Shown: piece by piece, positions 23,796-32,091 of the stretch
Position numbering within the stretch: position 1 is the stretch's first letter
How the letters are laid out: each line of letters starts with the position of its first letter
Assembly (NCBI RefSeq): GCF_018130785.1
Contig: NZ_JAFCJT010000027.1
Location: 27,321 to 91,320 of the forward strand
From: Bradyrhizobium liaoningense
GTDB lineage: Bacteria > Pseudomonadota > Alphaproteobacteria > Rhizobiales > Xanthobacteraceae
Direction of reading: 5' to 3'
Length of the DNA: 64,000 bases
Notes under the pieces: model-generated
Databases searched by the model: none
The model's input: only the letters and a program-made list of their open reading frames with translations
What the model was told of the DNA's origin: nothing
Program-made: the position numbers and the translations under genes

Positions 23796-24452
23796 TCAGC
23801 TCTTCAGCAGCGGATTGATCTTCTTGGCGAATTCTTCGAACGAGGTCTCGCCCTTGATCTTCTCGCCGTTGATGAAGAAGGTCGGCGTCGAATCCACCTT
23901 CAGCACGTCGCTGGCATATTTCTGGTCGGCGGCGATCTTGTCGAGCAGCGCCTGGTCCTTCAGGCAGGCCTCGACCTGCTGCTGGGTGAGGCCGGCCTGC
24001 TTGCCGATCCGCGTCAGGGTCTCGGTGGTGTTCTTCATCACCCAGTCGCTCTGCTGGCGGAACAGCATGTCGGTGACGGCGAAGTATTTCGGCGCGTCGC
24101 CATTGGCGATGCAGCGCGACAGCATCGAGCCGGCGGCCGCTTTGATGTCGAGCGGGAACTCGCGGAAGACGTAACGCACCTTGCCGGTGTCGATGTATTC
24201 CGACTTGATCTTGGGGAACACCTGCTCGTTGAACGCTGCGCAGTGCGGGCAGGTCATCGAGGCGTATTCCGTGATGGTGACGGCGGCTTCCTTCGGGCCC
24301 AGCGCCATGTCGGGCAGCGATACGGGCTTGGCGACGTCGGCGGCGGCCTGCGCCATCGCTTCGGAGATGAACCGCAGCGGCGACAACCCGGCGAGCGCGG
24401 CAAGCCCGGTCAGCGACAGCATCGTGGTGAAGGCGCGGCGGGTGATGATCAA
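23796..24452 (-). CDS. Tat-exported DsbA-family thiol oxidoreductase
   Basis: A 218-residue periplasmic thioredoxin-fold protein. The likely start is a TTG at 24452, preceded by GGGAGCCGACC, giving MIITRRAFTTMLSLTG: a twin-arginine signal (R5-R6) with a hydrophobic core and cleavage near AMAQA at 33-37. The longer open frame upstream lacks family content. The active site is C68-P-H-C71 in SMTCPHCAAF, and the cis-Pro loop is VDSTPTFFING. The form is that of single-domain DsbA/Com1-like oxidases or DsbG-like thiol reductases. It lies between smc and the dciA-like gene, a conserved alphaproteobacterial neighbourhood. Confidence 0.9.
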   Translation of the reverse strand: MIITRRAFTTMLSLTGLAALAGLSPLRFISEAMAQAAADVAKPVSLPDMALGPKEAAVTITEYASMTCPHCAAFNEQVFPKIKSEYIDTGKVRYVFREFPLDIKAAAGSMLSRCIANGDAPKYFAVTDMLFRQQSDWVMKNTTETLTRIGKQAGLTQQQVEACLKDQALLDKIAADQKYASDVLKVDSTPTFFINGEKIKGETSFEEFAKKINPLLKS

Positions 24453-24592
24453 GGTCGGCTCCCGGGATTGGCGTGGTGTCGCCCCAGGGGTTTTATCGAG
24501 TTCCCGCCCGGGCGGCCTGTCGCTAGCTTGAAACGTCGTTTGAGGCAATGGCGAGCGGCAAGGACGGGTCCAGATTAGCGGCGGAATGAGGC

Positions 24593-25084
24593 TCAATTTC
24601 GCTTGATGGCGGCCCCGAGCCGGGCCAGCGCCGTCTTCAATTCTTCATCTTCGATGTCCCCCAGGCTTTCCGCCACCTTGGCCACCGATTTGGGGTCCGG
24701 CGGGCCGGGTCGCGGCCGCTGCCGGGGCCGGGACAGGGGGGCCTGGCGGAAGGCGAGCTTGCCGACCGCGCTCCAGCCGAAGAAGCGGTTGACCCGCTCC
24801 AGGATGACGTCGGCCGAATGCTGGATCTCCAGCGCCATCGGCCCCTCGACCCGCAGCACCAGGGTCGCCGGCTCCTGCGGCTGGCCCTCGACCGGCCGCG
24901 GCCATTGCATCTTCAGCGGCTCGGCATGGGCCGCGATCTCCGGCCCGGCAATCTGCGCCCACCGCGTCACCAGCTCGCGCGCGGCAAAACCCTGCTTCGC
25001 ATAGGCCTCGGCAAAAACGTCGTTGAGCAGGAGCGACAGCGGCTTGGCGCTGATGGGACCGGGTTTGGGAGGGAATTTGGACAT
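24593..25084 (-). CDS. DciA-like (DUF721) replication protein
   Basis: A 163-residue protein. Residues 15-110 match DUF721: LLNDVFAEAYAKQGFAARELVTRW, then AGPEIAAHAEPLKM, LVLRVEGPMALEIQHSADVI and VNRFFGWSAVGKLAFRQ. DUF721 proteins include DciA, which loads or assists the replicative helicase DnaB in bacteria without DnaC. The region after 115 is Pro/Arg-rich and probably disordered. The gene is divergent from mutY with a 120-base region that holds a short palindromic repeat, and 140 bases upstream of the DsbA-like start. The helicase-loader role is by family; some alphaproteobacterial members may differ. Confidence 0.85.
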   Translation of the reverse strand: MSKFPPKPGPISAKPLSLLLNDVFAEAYAKQGFAARELVTRWAQIAGPEIAAHAEPLKMQWPRPVEGQPQEPATLVLRVEGPMALEIQHSADVILERVNRFFGWSAVGKLAFRQAPLSRPRQRPRPGPPDPKSVAKVAESLGDIEDEELKTALARLGAAIKRN

Positions 25085-25141
25085 GGACCCTTATAGCACC
25101 CCGGCGCGATCCAAGGGCTCCCCGCCGCGAAGAAAGACGTG

Positions 25142-25169
25142 GATGCCCGCGACGAGCGCGGGCATGACG
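25142..25169. repeat. Short palindromic repeat before mutY
   Basis: GATGCCCGCGACGAGCGCGGGCATGACG is a fragment of a dispersed rhizobial repeat: GCCCGC and GCGGGC form a hairpin. It lies between the divergent dciA-like and mutY genes, so it may overlap their promoters. Confidence 0.6.
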
Positions 25170-25204
25170 TGGAGAGGCCGGCGCGACGTGGTTACAGTGA
25201 GGGC

Positions 25205-26302
25205 ATGAGCCTCAAGTCCGCCCTCAAGGCCAAGCCGGAACCCGTGCAGCCGGAAGCGTCGCCGCGCCCGCAGCTGCTGCTCGCCTGGTACGACCGCCAT
25301 CGCCGCCGTCTGCCCTGGCGCGCGATGCCCGGCGAGGCGTCGGATCCCTACCGCGTCTGGCTGTCGGAGATCATGCTCCAGCAGACCACGGTCAAGGCGG
25401 TCGGCCCTTATTTCGAAAAATTCGTCGCGCGCTGGCCTGACGTCACGGCGCTGGGGCGGGCCTCGCAGGATGACGTGCTGCGGATGTGGGCCGGGCTCGG
25501 CTACTATTCCCGCGCGCGAAATCTCCATGCCTGCGCGGTCGCGGTGATGCGGGACCATGGCGGCTTCTTTCCCGACACCGAAGCGGGCTTGCGCGCGCTG
25601 CCGGGCATCGGGCCCTATACGGCGGCGGCGATTGCGGCGATCGCGTTCGACCGCCGCACCATGCCCGTCGACGGCAACATCGAGCGCGTGGTGTCGCGCC
25701 TGTTCGCGGTCGAGGAGGAGCTGCCGCAGGCAAAACCGCGGATCCAGCAACTGGCAGCGACGCTGCTTGCCAATTCCCGCGCCGGCGATAGTGCACAAGC
25801 ACTGATGGATCTCGGCGCCTCGATCTGCACGCCCAAGAAGCCGGCCTGCTCGTTATGTCCGCTGAACGAGGATTGCACGGCGCGCGCGCAGGGCACGCAG
25901 GAGACGTTTCCACGCAAGGCGCCGAAGAAGAGCGGGACGTTGCGGCGCGGCGCCGCCTTCGTCATCACGCGCGGGGACGAACTGCTTGTCCGCTCGAGGC
26001 CCGAGAAGGGTCTGCTCGGCGGCATGACCGAAGTGCCCGGCTCGGACTGGCTCGCCGGACAGGAAGACGCGACCGCAAAACAGCAGGCGCCGGAACTGAA
26101 GGGGCTGTCGCGCTGGCAGCGCAAGGTCGGTGTGGTCACCCACGTCTTCACGCATTTCCCGCTGGAGCTCGTGGTCTATGCGGCAAAGGCCGAAGCCCGT
26201 ACGCGCCCGCCCGCCGGCATGCGCTGGGTGCCGATCGCGACCCTCGCCGATGAGGCGCTGCCCAACGTCATGCGCAAGGTGATCGCGCATGCGCTGGGCT
26301 GA
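25205..26302 (+). CDS. mutY: A/G-specific adenine DNA glycosylase
   Basis: A 365-residue repair enzyme removing adenine opposite 8-oxoguanine. E55 in LSEIMLQQTT and catalytic D156 in MPVDGNIERV are present, with the helix-hairpin-helix LPGIGPYTA at 132-140. The 4Fe-4S cluster ligands are C208-X6-C215-X2-C218-X5-C224. The C-terminal 130 residues are the NUDIX-like 8-oxoG recognition domain. I start at ATG 25205 (MSLKSALKA) behind GTGAGGG; the longer frame upstream runs into a repeat. Confidence 0.96.
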   Translation: MSLKSALKAKPEPVQPEASPRPQLLLAWYDRHRRRLPWRAMPGEASDPYRVWLSEIMLQQTTVKAVGPYFEKFVARWPDVTALGRASQDDVLRMWAGLGYYSRARNLHACAVAVMRDHGGFFPDTEAGLRALPGIGPYTAAAIAAIAFDRRTMPVDGNIERVVSRLFAVEEELPQAKPRIQQLAATLLANSRAGDSAQALMDLGASICTPKKPACSLCPLNEDCTARAQGTQETFPRKAPKKSGTLRRGAAFVITRGDELLVRSRPEKGLLGGMTEVPGSDWLAGQEDATAKQQAPELKGLSRWQRKVGVVTHVFTHFPLELVVYAAKAEARTRPPAGMRWVPIATLADEALPNVMRKVIAHALG

Positions 26303-26306
26303 GCTC

Positions 26307-28088
26307 TCAGGCGGCGCGCGCCGCCCGCTCGTCGGTCGCCGGCATCAGGAAAGTGCGGTTGCGCCCCGTTTTCTTGGCGACATAGAGGCCCTGATCGGCG
26401 CGTTCGATGACGTCCTGCACGTCCCGGTCACTCTCGTCGAACAGAGCAAGCCCGACCGAGACGGTGACGGGGATGACGGTGTCGCCGTGGCGCACCGTCG
26501 CGGCCGCGATCGACGTCCTGATACGGTCCGCGAGCAGGATTGCGGTCTCCTGATCGATCTCGCGCAAGAGCACCACAAACTCCTCGCCGCCGAAGCGGGC
26601 CGCCTTGTCGGTGGTCCGGATCGACTGGCCGATGATCTCGGCGATGCTCTTGATGGCGTCGTCGCCGGCGGCGTGGCCATGGGTGTCGTTGATCTTCTTG
26701 AAATGATCGATATCGATCATCAGCGTCGCCATGTTGCGCTTGTAGCGGCGGCAGAACGCGACGGTATCGTCGGCGACGGCGAGGAACGAACGGCGGTTCA
26801 TCAGGCCGGTCATGAAATCTGTTTCGGCGAGCTGGCGCAGCTTCAGCATGTCCTCCTGGAGCTGCATCGCATTCTCGGTCGCGCGCATCTCGGCTTCCCT
26901 GGTGCGCTCCTCGGCAAGGCCGATGCGGCGCAGCAGCGAGCGCAGCGCGCGCGAGAGCTGCACGACCTCGGCCGAGCCGCTCTGCCGCGCGAGCATGGTC
27001 GGGCCATGGGCGCGTCCGATGCGGTCCGCTTCCCGCGTGATGGCGATGATCGGCGCCGCGATCCGTCGCGACACCAGCACGGCCAGTGACAGCGCGATCA
27101 GCGCGGTGGCCGCACCGATTGCCAAGATCATTTGCGCCGAGGAGATGGCAGCCGCCAGCGCCACGCTCGCCGGCTGGCTCGCGGTGACGATCCAGTTCAG
27201 TCCCTGATAGTCGCGGTGACCCTTGCCGACGTGGAATGCCGTCAGCATCTGCTGGCCGTCCGCTGTCTCGCGGAAGGTGCCGACGCCGGTCTTCAGAAGG
27301 CCGGCGAGTTCGTCGCCGCCATACCGGATCGTCTCTTTCTGCGGGCCGAGCAGGACCATGCCGCCCTTGCTGAGGATCGAGAGCGTCGTGTCCGTATTGC
27401 CGTCGTTGGCTTCGACGTCCCTGATCAGATTGCTGGCCCAATCCCAGCTCAGATGACCGCCGAGCACCCCGAGCAGCTTGCCGCTAGCATCGTGCACGGG
27501 GACGGCGATGTCGACGAAACGATAGGGCTCGTTGTTGGCGCGCTGCGTCAGCAGCGAGGACAGCAGGACGGCCTCGTGCACGTCGCCGACGGCGACCCTT
27601 TCAAGACCTTGCTTGAACCAGGGACGTGCGGCCACAGACTTGCCTTGCAACAGGCCGCCGGTGGCGGCGACGACGTTGCCCTGGACGTCGGCAAAGCCGA
27701 TCCAGGTGAATTCGGAGAACGAGCGCTGGAGGTCTTCCAGCGAGCTGCGCAGCGCAGCCGGATCACCCTGCCAGGTTCCCTTCATCGGTTGCAGCTCCGC
27801 GAACAGCTTCATCTCCTGCTGGCGCGTCGCCATGAAGCGGTCGAGCCGGCCGGAGGCGCTGGATGCTATGCCTGCGACGCTGCTTTCAATGAGTGCGGCG
27901 GTGTTTCTGTAGCTCACGAGTGCGGCGCCGGCAGCTAACGTGCCCACGAGCACGATGGACATCGCCGCCACCGCCGCAGCGATCTGCGTCCGCACCGTCA
28001 GATGGTCTTCGATCGCGTGCAGGCGGTTCGCGGCCTGCTGCAAAAGGGCACGCATGGAAAGGCTCCGGTTCACCGTCGCTTGTCCCAT
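26307..28088 (-). CDS. Diguanylate cyclase with extracytoplasmic Cache sensor and HAMP
   Basis: A 593-residue inner-membrane protein that should make c-di-GMP in response to an outside signal. A membrane helix at about 36-60 is followed by a periplasmic region to about 320 with the dCache look (GRLDRFMATRQQEMKLFAEL, later VDIAVPVHDASGKLLGVLGG). A second helix (about 325-350) leads to HAMP (RRIAAPIIAITREADRIG). The catalytic motif is GGEEF at 500-504, active form, and the inhibitory I-site RTTD precedes it at the canonical five-residue spacing, so product feedback is likely. No EAL domain. Transcribed convergently with mutY; stands alone. Confidence 0.93.
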   Translation of the reverse strand: MGQATVNRSLSMRALLQQAANRLHAIEDHLTVRTQIAAAVAAMSIVLVGTLAAGAALVSYRNTAALIESSVAGIASSASGRLDRFMATRQQEMKLFAELQPMKGTWQGDPAALRSSLEDLQRSFSEFTWIGFADVQGNVVAATGGLLQGKSVAARPWFKQGLERVAVGDVHEAVLLSSLLTQRANNEPYRFVDIAVPVHDASGKLLGVLGGHLSWDWASNLIRDVEANDGNTDTTLSILSKGGMVLLGPQKETIRYGGDELAGLLKTGVGTFRETADGQQMLTAFHVGKGHRDYQGLNWIVTASQPASVALAAAISSAQMILAIGAATALIALSLAVLVSRRIAAPIIAITREADRIGRAHGPTMLARQSGSAEVVQLSRALRSLLRRIGLAEERTREAEMRATENAMQLQEDMLKLRQLAETDFMTGLMNRRSFLAVADDTVAFCRRYKRNMATLMIDIDHFKKINDTHGHAAGDDAIKSIAEIIGQSIRTTDKAARFGGEEFVVLLREIDQETAILLADRIRTSIAAATVRHGDTVIPVTVSVGLALFDESDRDVQDVIERADQGLYVAKKTGRNRTFLMPATDERAARAA

Positions 28089-28306
28089 GTCGTAACTTCC
28101 AACCGCTTACCGGCGAATTGCTCGATTGGATCGTATTGAATCGGTCGTGAAGCCTGTTGGTTGAGGGGGCCTTAAGGCCCGTGCGGAATGCCCTAAATCC
28201 GCATGTCTTTCCGTATTTCCCCGGAGTGCTGCGCTGCGGCGGATCGCCTGCTGCCATGATGGTGTCAGCAGGCCTACGCTATCTGTCGAGGGCAACGGAG
28301 GTCCGC

Positions 28307-28729
28307 ATGGTCAAGACTGCGCTCGACAACTTCAAGAGGCCGCCCTGCGCCGAGCTGTTGGGATGGAGCCTGCTCGATGCCCGTCCCGAGGACGGCTGGA
28401 TCAGGCTCGGCTTCGATGGCAAGCCCGAATTCTGCAACCCGGCGGGTTTTATCCAGGGCGGCATGCTCTCGGCCATGCTCGACGATACGATGGGGCCTGC
28501 GGTCCTGGTGATGAGCGAGGGCCGGCTCTACACCACCACCATCAGCATGACCGTGAATTTCCTCAGCCCCGCAAAGCCCGGCCCGATCGTCGGTGAGGCC
28601 AAGGTGACGCAGCTCGGCAGGACGATTGCGTTCGTCGAGGCGAAGCTGATGGCCGAAGACGGCACGGTGCTGGCGACGGCAACCGCGAGCGAGCGATTGC
28701 TGGAGGCGGCGAGGGTGGTGGGCAAATAG
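28307..28729 (+). CDS. PaaI-family thioesterase (hotdog fold)
   Basis: A 140-residue hotdog-fold thioesterase. NPAGFIQGGMLSAMLDDTMG at 44-63 is the PaaI-type active segment, with the substrate-activating helix starting at the G-G pair and the acidic D59-D60 as catalytic candidate. TTTISMTVNFLSPAKPG is the following strand. Members cleave acyl- or aryl-CoA thioesters. The ATG at 28307 is preceded by GGAGGTCCGC, which decides this start against the longer open frame. No catabolic genes adjoin, so the substrate cannot be inferred. Confidence 0.9.
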   Translation: MVKTALDNFKRPPCAELLGWSLLDARPEDGWIRLGFDGKPEFCNPAGFIQGGMLSAMLDDTMGPAVLVMSEGRLYTTTISMTVNFLSPAKPGPIVGEAKVTQLGRTIAFVEAKLMAEDGTVLATATASERLLEAARVVGK

Positions 28730-28746
28730 CTGGCCGCGCACTGCTC

Positions 28747-28907
28747 TTCCTTCTCTACTTGTTGTGGGAGAAGGTGGCGTGAAGCGCCGGATGAGGGGTA
28801 TCTCTCCGCGGATTCAAATAGCGAGATGAATGTGCGGAGACAAACCCTCACCCGGGTGTGTCCGTGTCTGCCAGCGTCGCTGCCCTCTCCCACAAGGGGG
28901 GAGGGCG
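28747..28907. repeat. Dispersed repeat (CTTGTGGGAGAAGG / GGATGAGGGGT type), copy 1
   Basis: TTGTGGGAGAAGGTGGCG, GCGCCGGATGAGGGGTA, a variable centre, CCCTCACCC and CCCTCTCCCACAAGGGG give a long-range inverted element. Related copies lie at 42934-43147 (inserted arm GCCGAAGCGAAGCTTCGGC), 46092-46245 and, partial, 52677-52702. It lies between the convergent thioesterase and monooxygenase genes. Confidence 0.8.
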
Positions 28908-28937
28908 CATCAACTGGCATCTGCCTCTCCGGCAAAC

Positions 28938-30215
28938 TCACGCCCTCGCGCGGGCGTCCTTGCTCACGATCGGCGGCTTCGCGTTCAGCGCTTCCACCTG
29001 GAACCCCGCGACGCGCTTGTAGTTCGCTGCGATATCCTCCAGCTCTTTCTGCGACAGCACGTCGGTGACGACGTCGTAGCCGCCGGGCGCGCGCTCTTCG
29101 ACGAGCTGCATCACCTGCTCGGGTCCGTTCTTGCGGTTGAGCAGGACGAGGTCGGTGGTCGCCGGCCTCCGCTCGGCCTCATAGGCCAGCAGCGCCGCAG
29201 TCGTTGGGCCATGCGCCAGGATCTCGCGGGTGATGGTGCGGGCATCGAGGATCGCCTGCGAGGCGCCGTTCGAGCCGATCGGGTACATCGGATGCGCGGC
29301 ATCGCCCATCAATGTGACGCGGCCAAAAGTCCATTGCGACACCGGATCGCGGTCGACCAGCGGATATTCGTAGGCGTGCGGGCAGTTCCTGATCAGGCCG
29401 GGCACGTCGAGCCAGTCGAACTGCCAGCTCTCGAACCAGGGCAGGAACTCTTCCAGCCGCGCGGTGCGGTTATAGTCCTCGCGCCGCCACTGATAGGTCG
29501 GCGGCATGTGGCGTTCGGCGACCCAGTTGATCAGATGATTGCCGGCCGCATCCGGCGCCTTCGAGATCGGATAGCAGACGAATTTCAGGATCTCGTGGCC
29601 GGCCATGATCATGGTGCGGCCGGTGAGGAAAGCCTTGGAAGGCGTCACGCCGCGCCAGAGGATGCGGCCGTTCCAGATCGGCGGACCTTCGTTCGGATAG
29701 AGCTTTTCTCGCGCGGCGGAATGGATACCGTCGGCGGCGATCATGATCGCGCCGTCGTAGCTGCCGGCGGCCTTGCCGGTCGCCCTGTCGATGAAGTCGG
29801 CGCGCACGCCGTTTGCCGTCTCGGTCCAGCCGGTCAGATGATGGCTGGTCAGGATGTTGTCGCGGCCGAGCCGCTCGACCGCGGTGTCGAGCAGCAGCTG
29901 CTGCAGCGTGCCGCGATGGATCGAGAATTGCGGCCATTTGTAGCCGGCTTCCAGCCCGCGCGGCTCGCTCCAGATCGGCTTGCCGTGCTTGGAGAAATAG
30001 GCGAGCTCGCGGGTCCGCACGCCGCTGGCGTCCAGCCTGTCCATCAGCCCGAGCTCGATCAGCTCGCGTACCGCGTGCGGCAGCACGTTGATGCCGACGC
30101 CGAGCGGCTTCAGCTCCGCGACGCTCTCGAACACTTTTACGGGAACGCCGATTTCGTGCAGGCTGAGCGCAAGCGTCAGCCCGCCGATGCCGCCGCCGGC
30201 GATGAGTACGGTCAT
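28938..30215 (-). CDS. FAD-dependent aromatic-type monooxygenase
   Basis: A 425-residue group A flavoprotein monooxygenase. The FAD-binding GAGIGG-type loop is VLIAGGGIGGLTLALSL at 3-19, the second flavin motif is VTLMGDAAHPMYPIGSNG (about residues 295-312), and AMIAADGIHS carries the DG motif that binds NAD(P)H. The protein resembles UbiH/salicylate hydroxylase-like enzymes often annotated only as flavin-dependent oxidoreductases. ATG 30215 is preceded by GGAGGGGTTTGTC, which settles the start. It is divergent from a glutathione transferase gene. The substrate is not indicated by context. Confidence 0.88.
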   Translation of the reverse strand: MTVLIAGGGIGGLTLALSLHEIGVPVKVFESVAELKPLGVGINVLPHAVRELIELGLMDRLDASGVRTRELAYFSKHGKPIWSEPRGLEAGYKWPQFSIHRGTLQQLLLDTAVERLGRDNILTSHHLTGWTETANGVRADFIDRATGKAAGSYDGAIMIAADGIHSAAREKLYPNEGPPIWNGRILWRGVTPSKAFLTGRTMIMAGHEILKFVCYPISKAPDAAGNHLINWVAERHMPPTYQWRREDYNRTARLEEFLPWFESWQFDWLDVPGLIRNCPHAYEYPLVDRDPVSQWTFGRVTLMGDAAHPMYPIGSNGASQAILDARTITREILAHGPTTAALLAYEAERRPATTDLVLLNRKNGPEQVMQLVEERAPGGYDVVTDVLSQKELEDIAANYKRVAGFQVEALNAKPPIVSKDARARA

Positions 30216-30355
30216 GACAAACCCCTCCGATTGCGGGCGTCTTGGCACAGGCGGACGGCGGTGGGCAACTGCGAAGAGCAAAGGTGCGGAGAACGTCGTG
30301 CTATGGACCTGGCGGCCCGCAGCCGTTAGTTTCCAATTTTCCCATGAGGTCCGAC

Positions 30356-30976
30356 ATGCTCAAGCTCTACTACGCCACCGGCACCTGCGCGCTCGCCACC
30401 TACATGACCCTGGAGGAGGCTGGCGCCGACTACACGGCCGAGCGGCTGAGCTTCAAGGATAACCAGCAGAACAGCCCGGACTATCTCGCCATCAACCCGA
30501 AGGGCCGCGTGCCCGCGCTGGTGACCGATCGCGGCGTGCTGACCGAGACGCCTGCGATGCTGGCCTACATCGCGCAGACCTTCCCCAAGGCGAAGCTCGC
30601 CCCGCTCGACGATCCCTTCGATTTCGCGCAAGCGCAGTCGTTCAATTCCTATCTCTGCTCGACCGCGCACATCAACCATGCCCACAAGATGCGCGGCGCG
30701 CGCTGGGCGACGCAGGAGAGCTCGTTCGCCGACATGAAGGCGATGGTGCCGAAGACCATGGGCGCCTGCTTCTCCTTGATCGAGCGGAAGATGTTCAAAG
30801 GTCCCTGGGTGATGGGCGAGCAGTTCACGATCTGCGATCCCTACCTCCACACGCTCTCGCTCTGGCTCGAGGGTGACAGCGTCGACATCAACGCCACGCC
30901 GAAGATCGCCGATCACTTCAAGCGCATGTCAGACCGCCCCGCCGTGCGCAAGGTGATGGACGCGCAGAAGGCGTAG
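30356..30976 (+). CDS. Glutathione S-transferase family protein
   Basis: A 206-residue thioredoxin-plus-helical-domain protein. The N-terminal domain has MLKLYYATGTCALATYM with C11 in the place of the beta-class catalytic Cys, and VPAL..G.LTETPAMLAYIAQ with the cis-Pro and the glutathione-binding E/T pair. The C-terminal all-helical domain spans 90-206. I start at ATG 30356, which has TGAGG upstream; an ATG at 30344 would add four residues. Divergent from the FAD monooxygenase, so the two might share a regulator, with glutathione conjugation of oxidised products as a possible link (inference). Confidence 0.9.
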   Translation: MLKLYYATGTCALATYMTLEEAGADYTAERLSFKDNQQNSPDYLAINPKGRVPALVTDRGVLTETPAMLAYIAQTFPKAKLAPLDDPFDFAQAQSFNSYLCSTAHINHAHKMRGARWATQESSFADMKAMVPKTMGACFSLIERKMFKGPWVMGEQFTICDPYLHTLSLWLEGDSVDINATPKIADHFKRMSDRPAVRKVMDAQKA

Positions 30977-30989
30977 GAACGTAGCTCTT

Positions 30990-31080
30990 GTAGGGTGGGC
31001 AAAGGCGCAAAGCGCCGCGCCCACCATCTTTCCAAGTTGTACGAAGAGGTGGTAGGCACGCTTCGCTTTGCCCACCCTAC
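30990..31080. repeat. GTAGGGTGGGC...GCCCACCCTAC inverted repeat, copy 1
   Basis: A 91-base element with outer arms GTAGGGTGGGCAAAG and CTTTGCCCACCCTAC and inner arm GGCGCAAAGCGCC. Other copies are 39584-39672 and 60091-60183. Its right end contains the TAG stop codon of the LysR gene, so the repeat forms the end of that coding region. Confidence 0.9.
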
Positions 31081-32000
31081 GATAGCTTGCGCTTGGCTTG
31101 CTCCAATTCCCGGCCCGTCTCCAGCATCAGCCGCCTGAGCCAGATCGATCCCGGATCCATCTGAGCGCGGGTCGGATGGAACATGAACTGCTCGTCGATC
31201 CCCGGGTCGAGCGGCGGCGTCACCGTCACGAGGCCGAGTTGTTTCGACAGCGCCGCGATCAGCCGGCGCGGCACGAAGGCGACGAGGTCGGTGCGGGCGG
31301 CGACGTGCAGCGCTTCGAGATAACCTGGCACGACGAGCGAAATGTGCCGCTCGATGCCCTTGGTCCGCAGCCAGGTGTCGATGAGATCCTCCGGTTGGCC
31401 GCGGATGATCACGCCGACATGGCGTGCCGCCAGGAACGTCTCGCGCCGCTTCAGCTTGGGTCCAATCGGATGGCTGCGCCGCACCGCCAGCGCGTCGCTG
31501 TCGGTGTAGAGCAACTGGCGGTGAAAGCCCTTGAACGCGTTTCCGATCGAGATCACGAGGTCGATGGTGCGGGCGAACTCGGCGTGAAAGATCGCAGGGC
31601 CCCGCCACGGTACGACGTCGATGCGGACGTTGGGCGCGGCCCGCGTCACCTTCTCCATCAAGGGCGGCATCAGCAGCTCGACCGCGAGATCCGGCATCAT
31701 CAGGCGGAATTGCCGCTCGCTGCGCGCGGCGTCGAAGTCGTCGGGCATGAACAGCCCGCGCACCTGGTCGAGCGCCTGGGCCAGCGGTGCGCGGAGCGCT
31801 TGCGCCCGCGGCGTCAGCTCCATGCGCGCGCCGGTGCGCACCAGCAGCGGATCGCCGAAGATGTCGCGCAGGCGTTGCAACGCGTGGCTCGCGGCCGGTT
31901 GCGACAGGCCGATCCGAAGCGCGGCCCGGCTGACATTGGCCTCCCGCAGCAGCGCGTCGAGCGCGGTCAGGAGATTGAGGTCAAGCGAATTCAAATTCAT
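31077..32000 (-). CDS. LysR-family transcriptional regulator
   Basis: A 307-residue regulator. Residues 1-60 are the LysR winged helix: LNLLTALDALLREANVSRAA, then LSQPAASHALQRLRDIFGDP and LLVRTG. The effector-binding domain starts near 90 (QFRLMMPDLAVELLMP). The look is that of the NodD/NocR/PcpR-like group (double-M 'LMPPLMEKV'). ATG 32000 fits the family start. A perfect palindrome (32009-32023) lies directly upstream and could be its operator; the NTF2-like gene on the other side is the likely target. The stop codon lies in a dispersed repeat. Confidence 0.92.
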   Translation of the reverse strand: MNLNSLDLNLLTALDALLREANVSRAALRIGLSQPAASHALQRLRDIFGDPLLVRTGARMELTPRAQALRAPLAQALDQVRGLFMPDDFDAARSERQFRLMMPDLAVELLMPPLMEKVTRAAPNVRIDVVPWRGPAIFHAEFARTIDLVISIGNAFKGFHRQLLYTDSDALAVRRSHPIGPKLKRRETFLAARHVGVIIRGQPEDLIDTWLRTKGIERHISLVVPGYLEALHVAARTDLVAFVPRRLIAALSKQLGLVTVTPPLDPGIDEQFMFHPTRAQMDPGSIWLRRLMLETGRELEQAKRKLS

Positions 32001-32008
32001 GAGGCGAA

Positions 32009-32023
32009 TAGATATCATATCTA
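32009..32023. promoter_or_regulatory. Palindrome between LysR and NTF2-like genes, candidate LysR site
   Basis: TAGATAT-C-ATATCTA is a perfect inverted repeat 9 bases from the LysR start codon and 69 from the NTF2-like start. AT-rich in a GC-rich setting and in the 91-base divergent promoter region, it fits a LysR recognition site for autoregulation. Confidence 0.5.
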
Positions 32024-32091
32024 CTATCGATTTGAAGAATTCTCCTCCAGCAGGGATGATCTCCGTGTTGCCACCAAACGGAGATGCCGCC

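Noticed and set aside
30913..31608. A 231-codon minus-strand frame over the GST end and LysR
   Set aside because: It covers the GST/LysR junction and a repeat, overlaps the LysR gene in another frame and has no family content.
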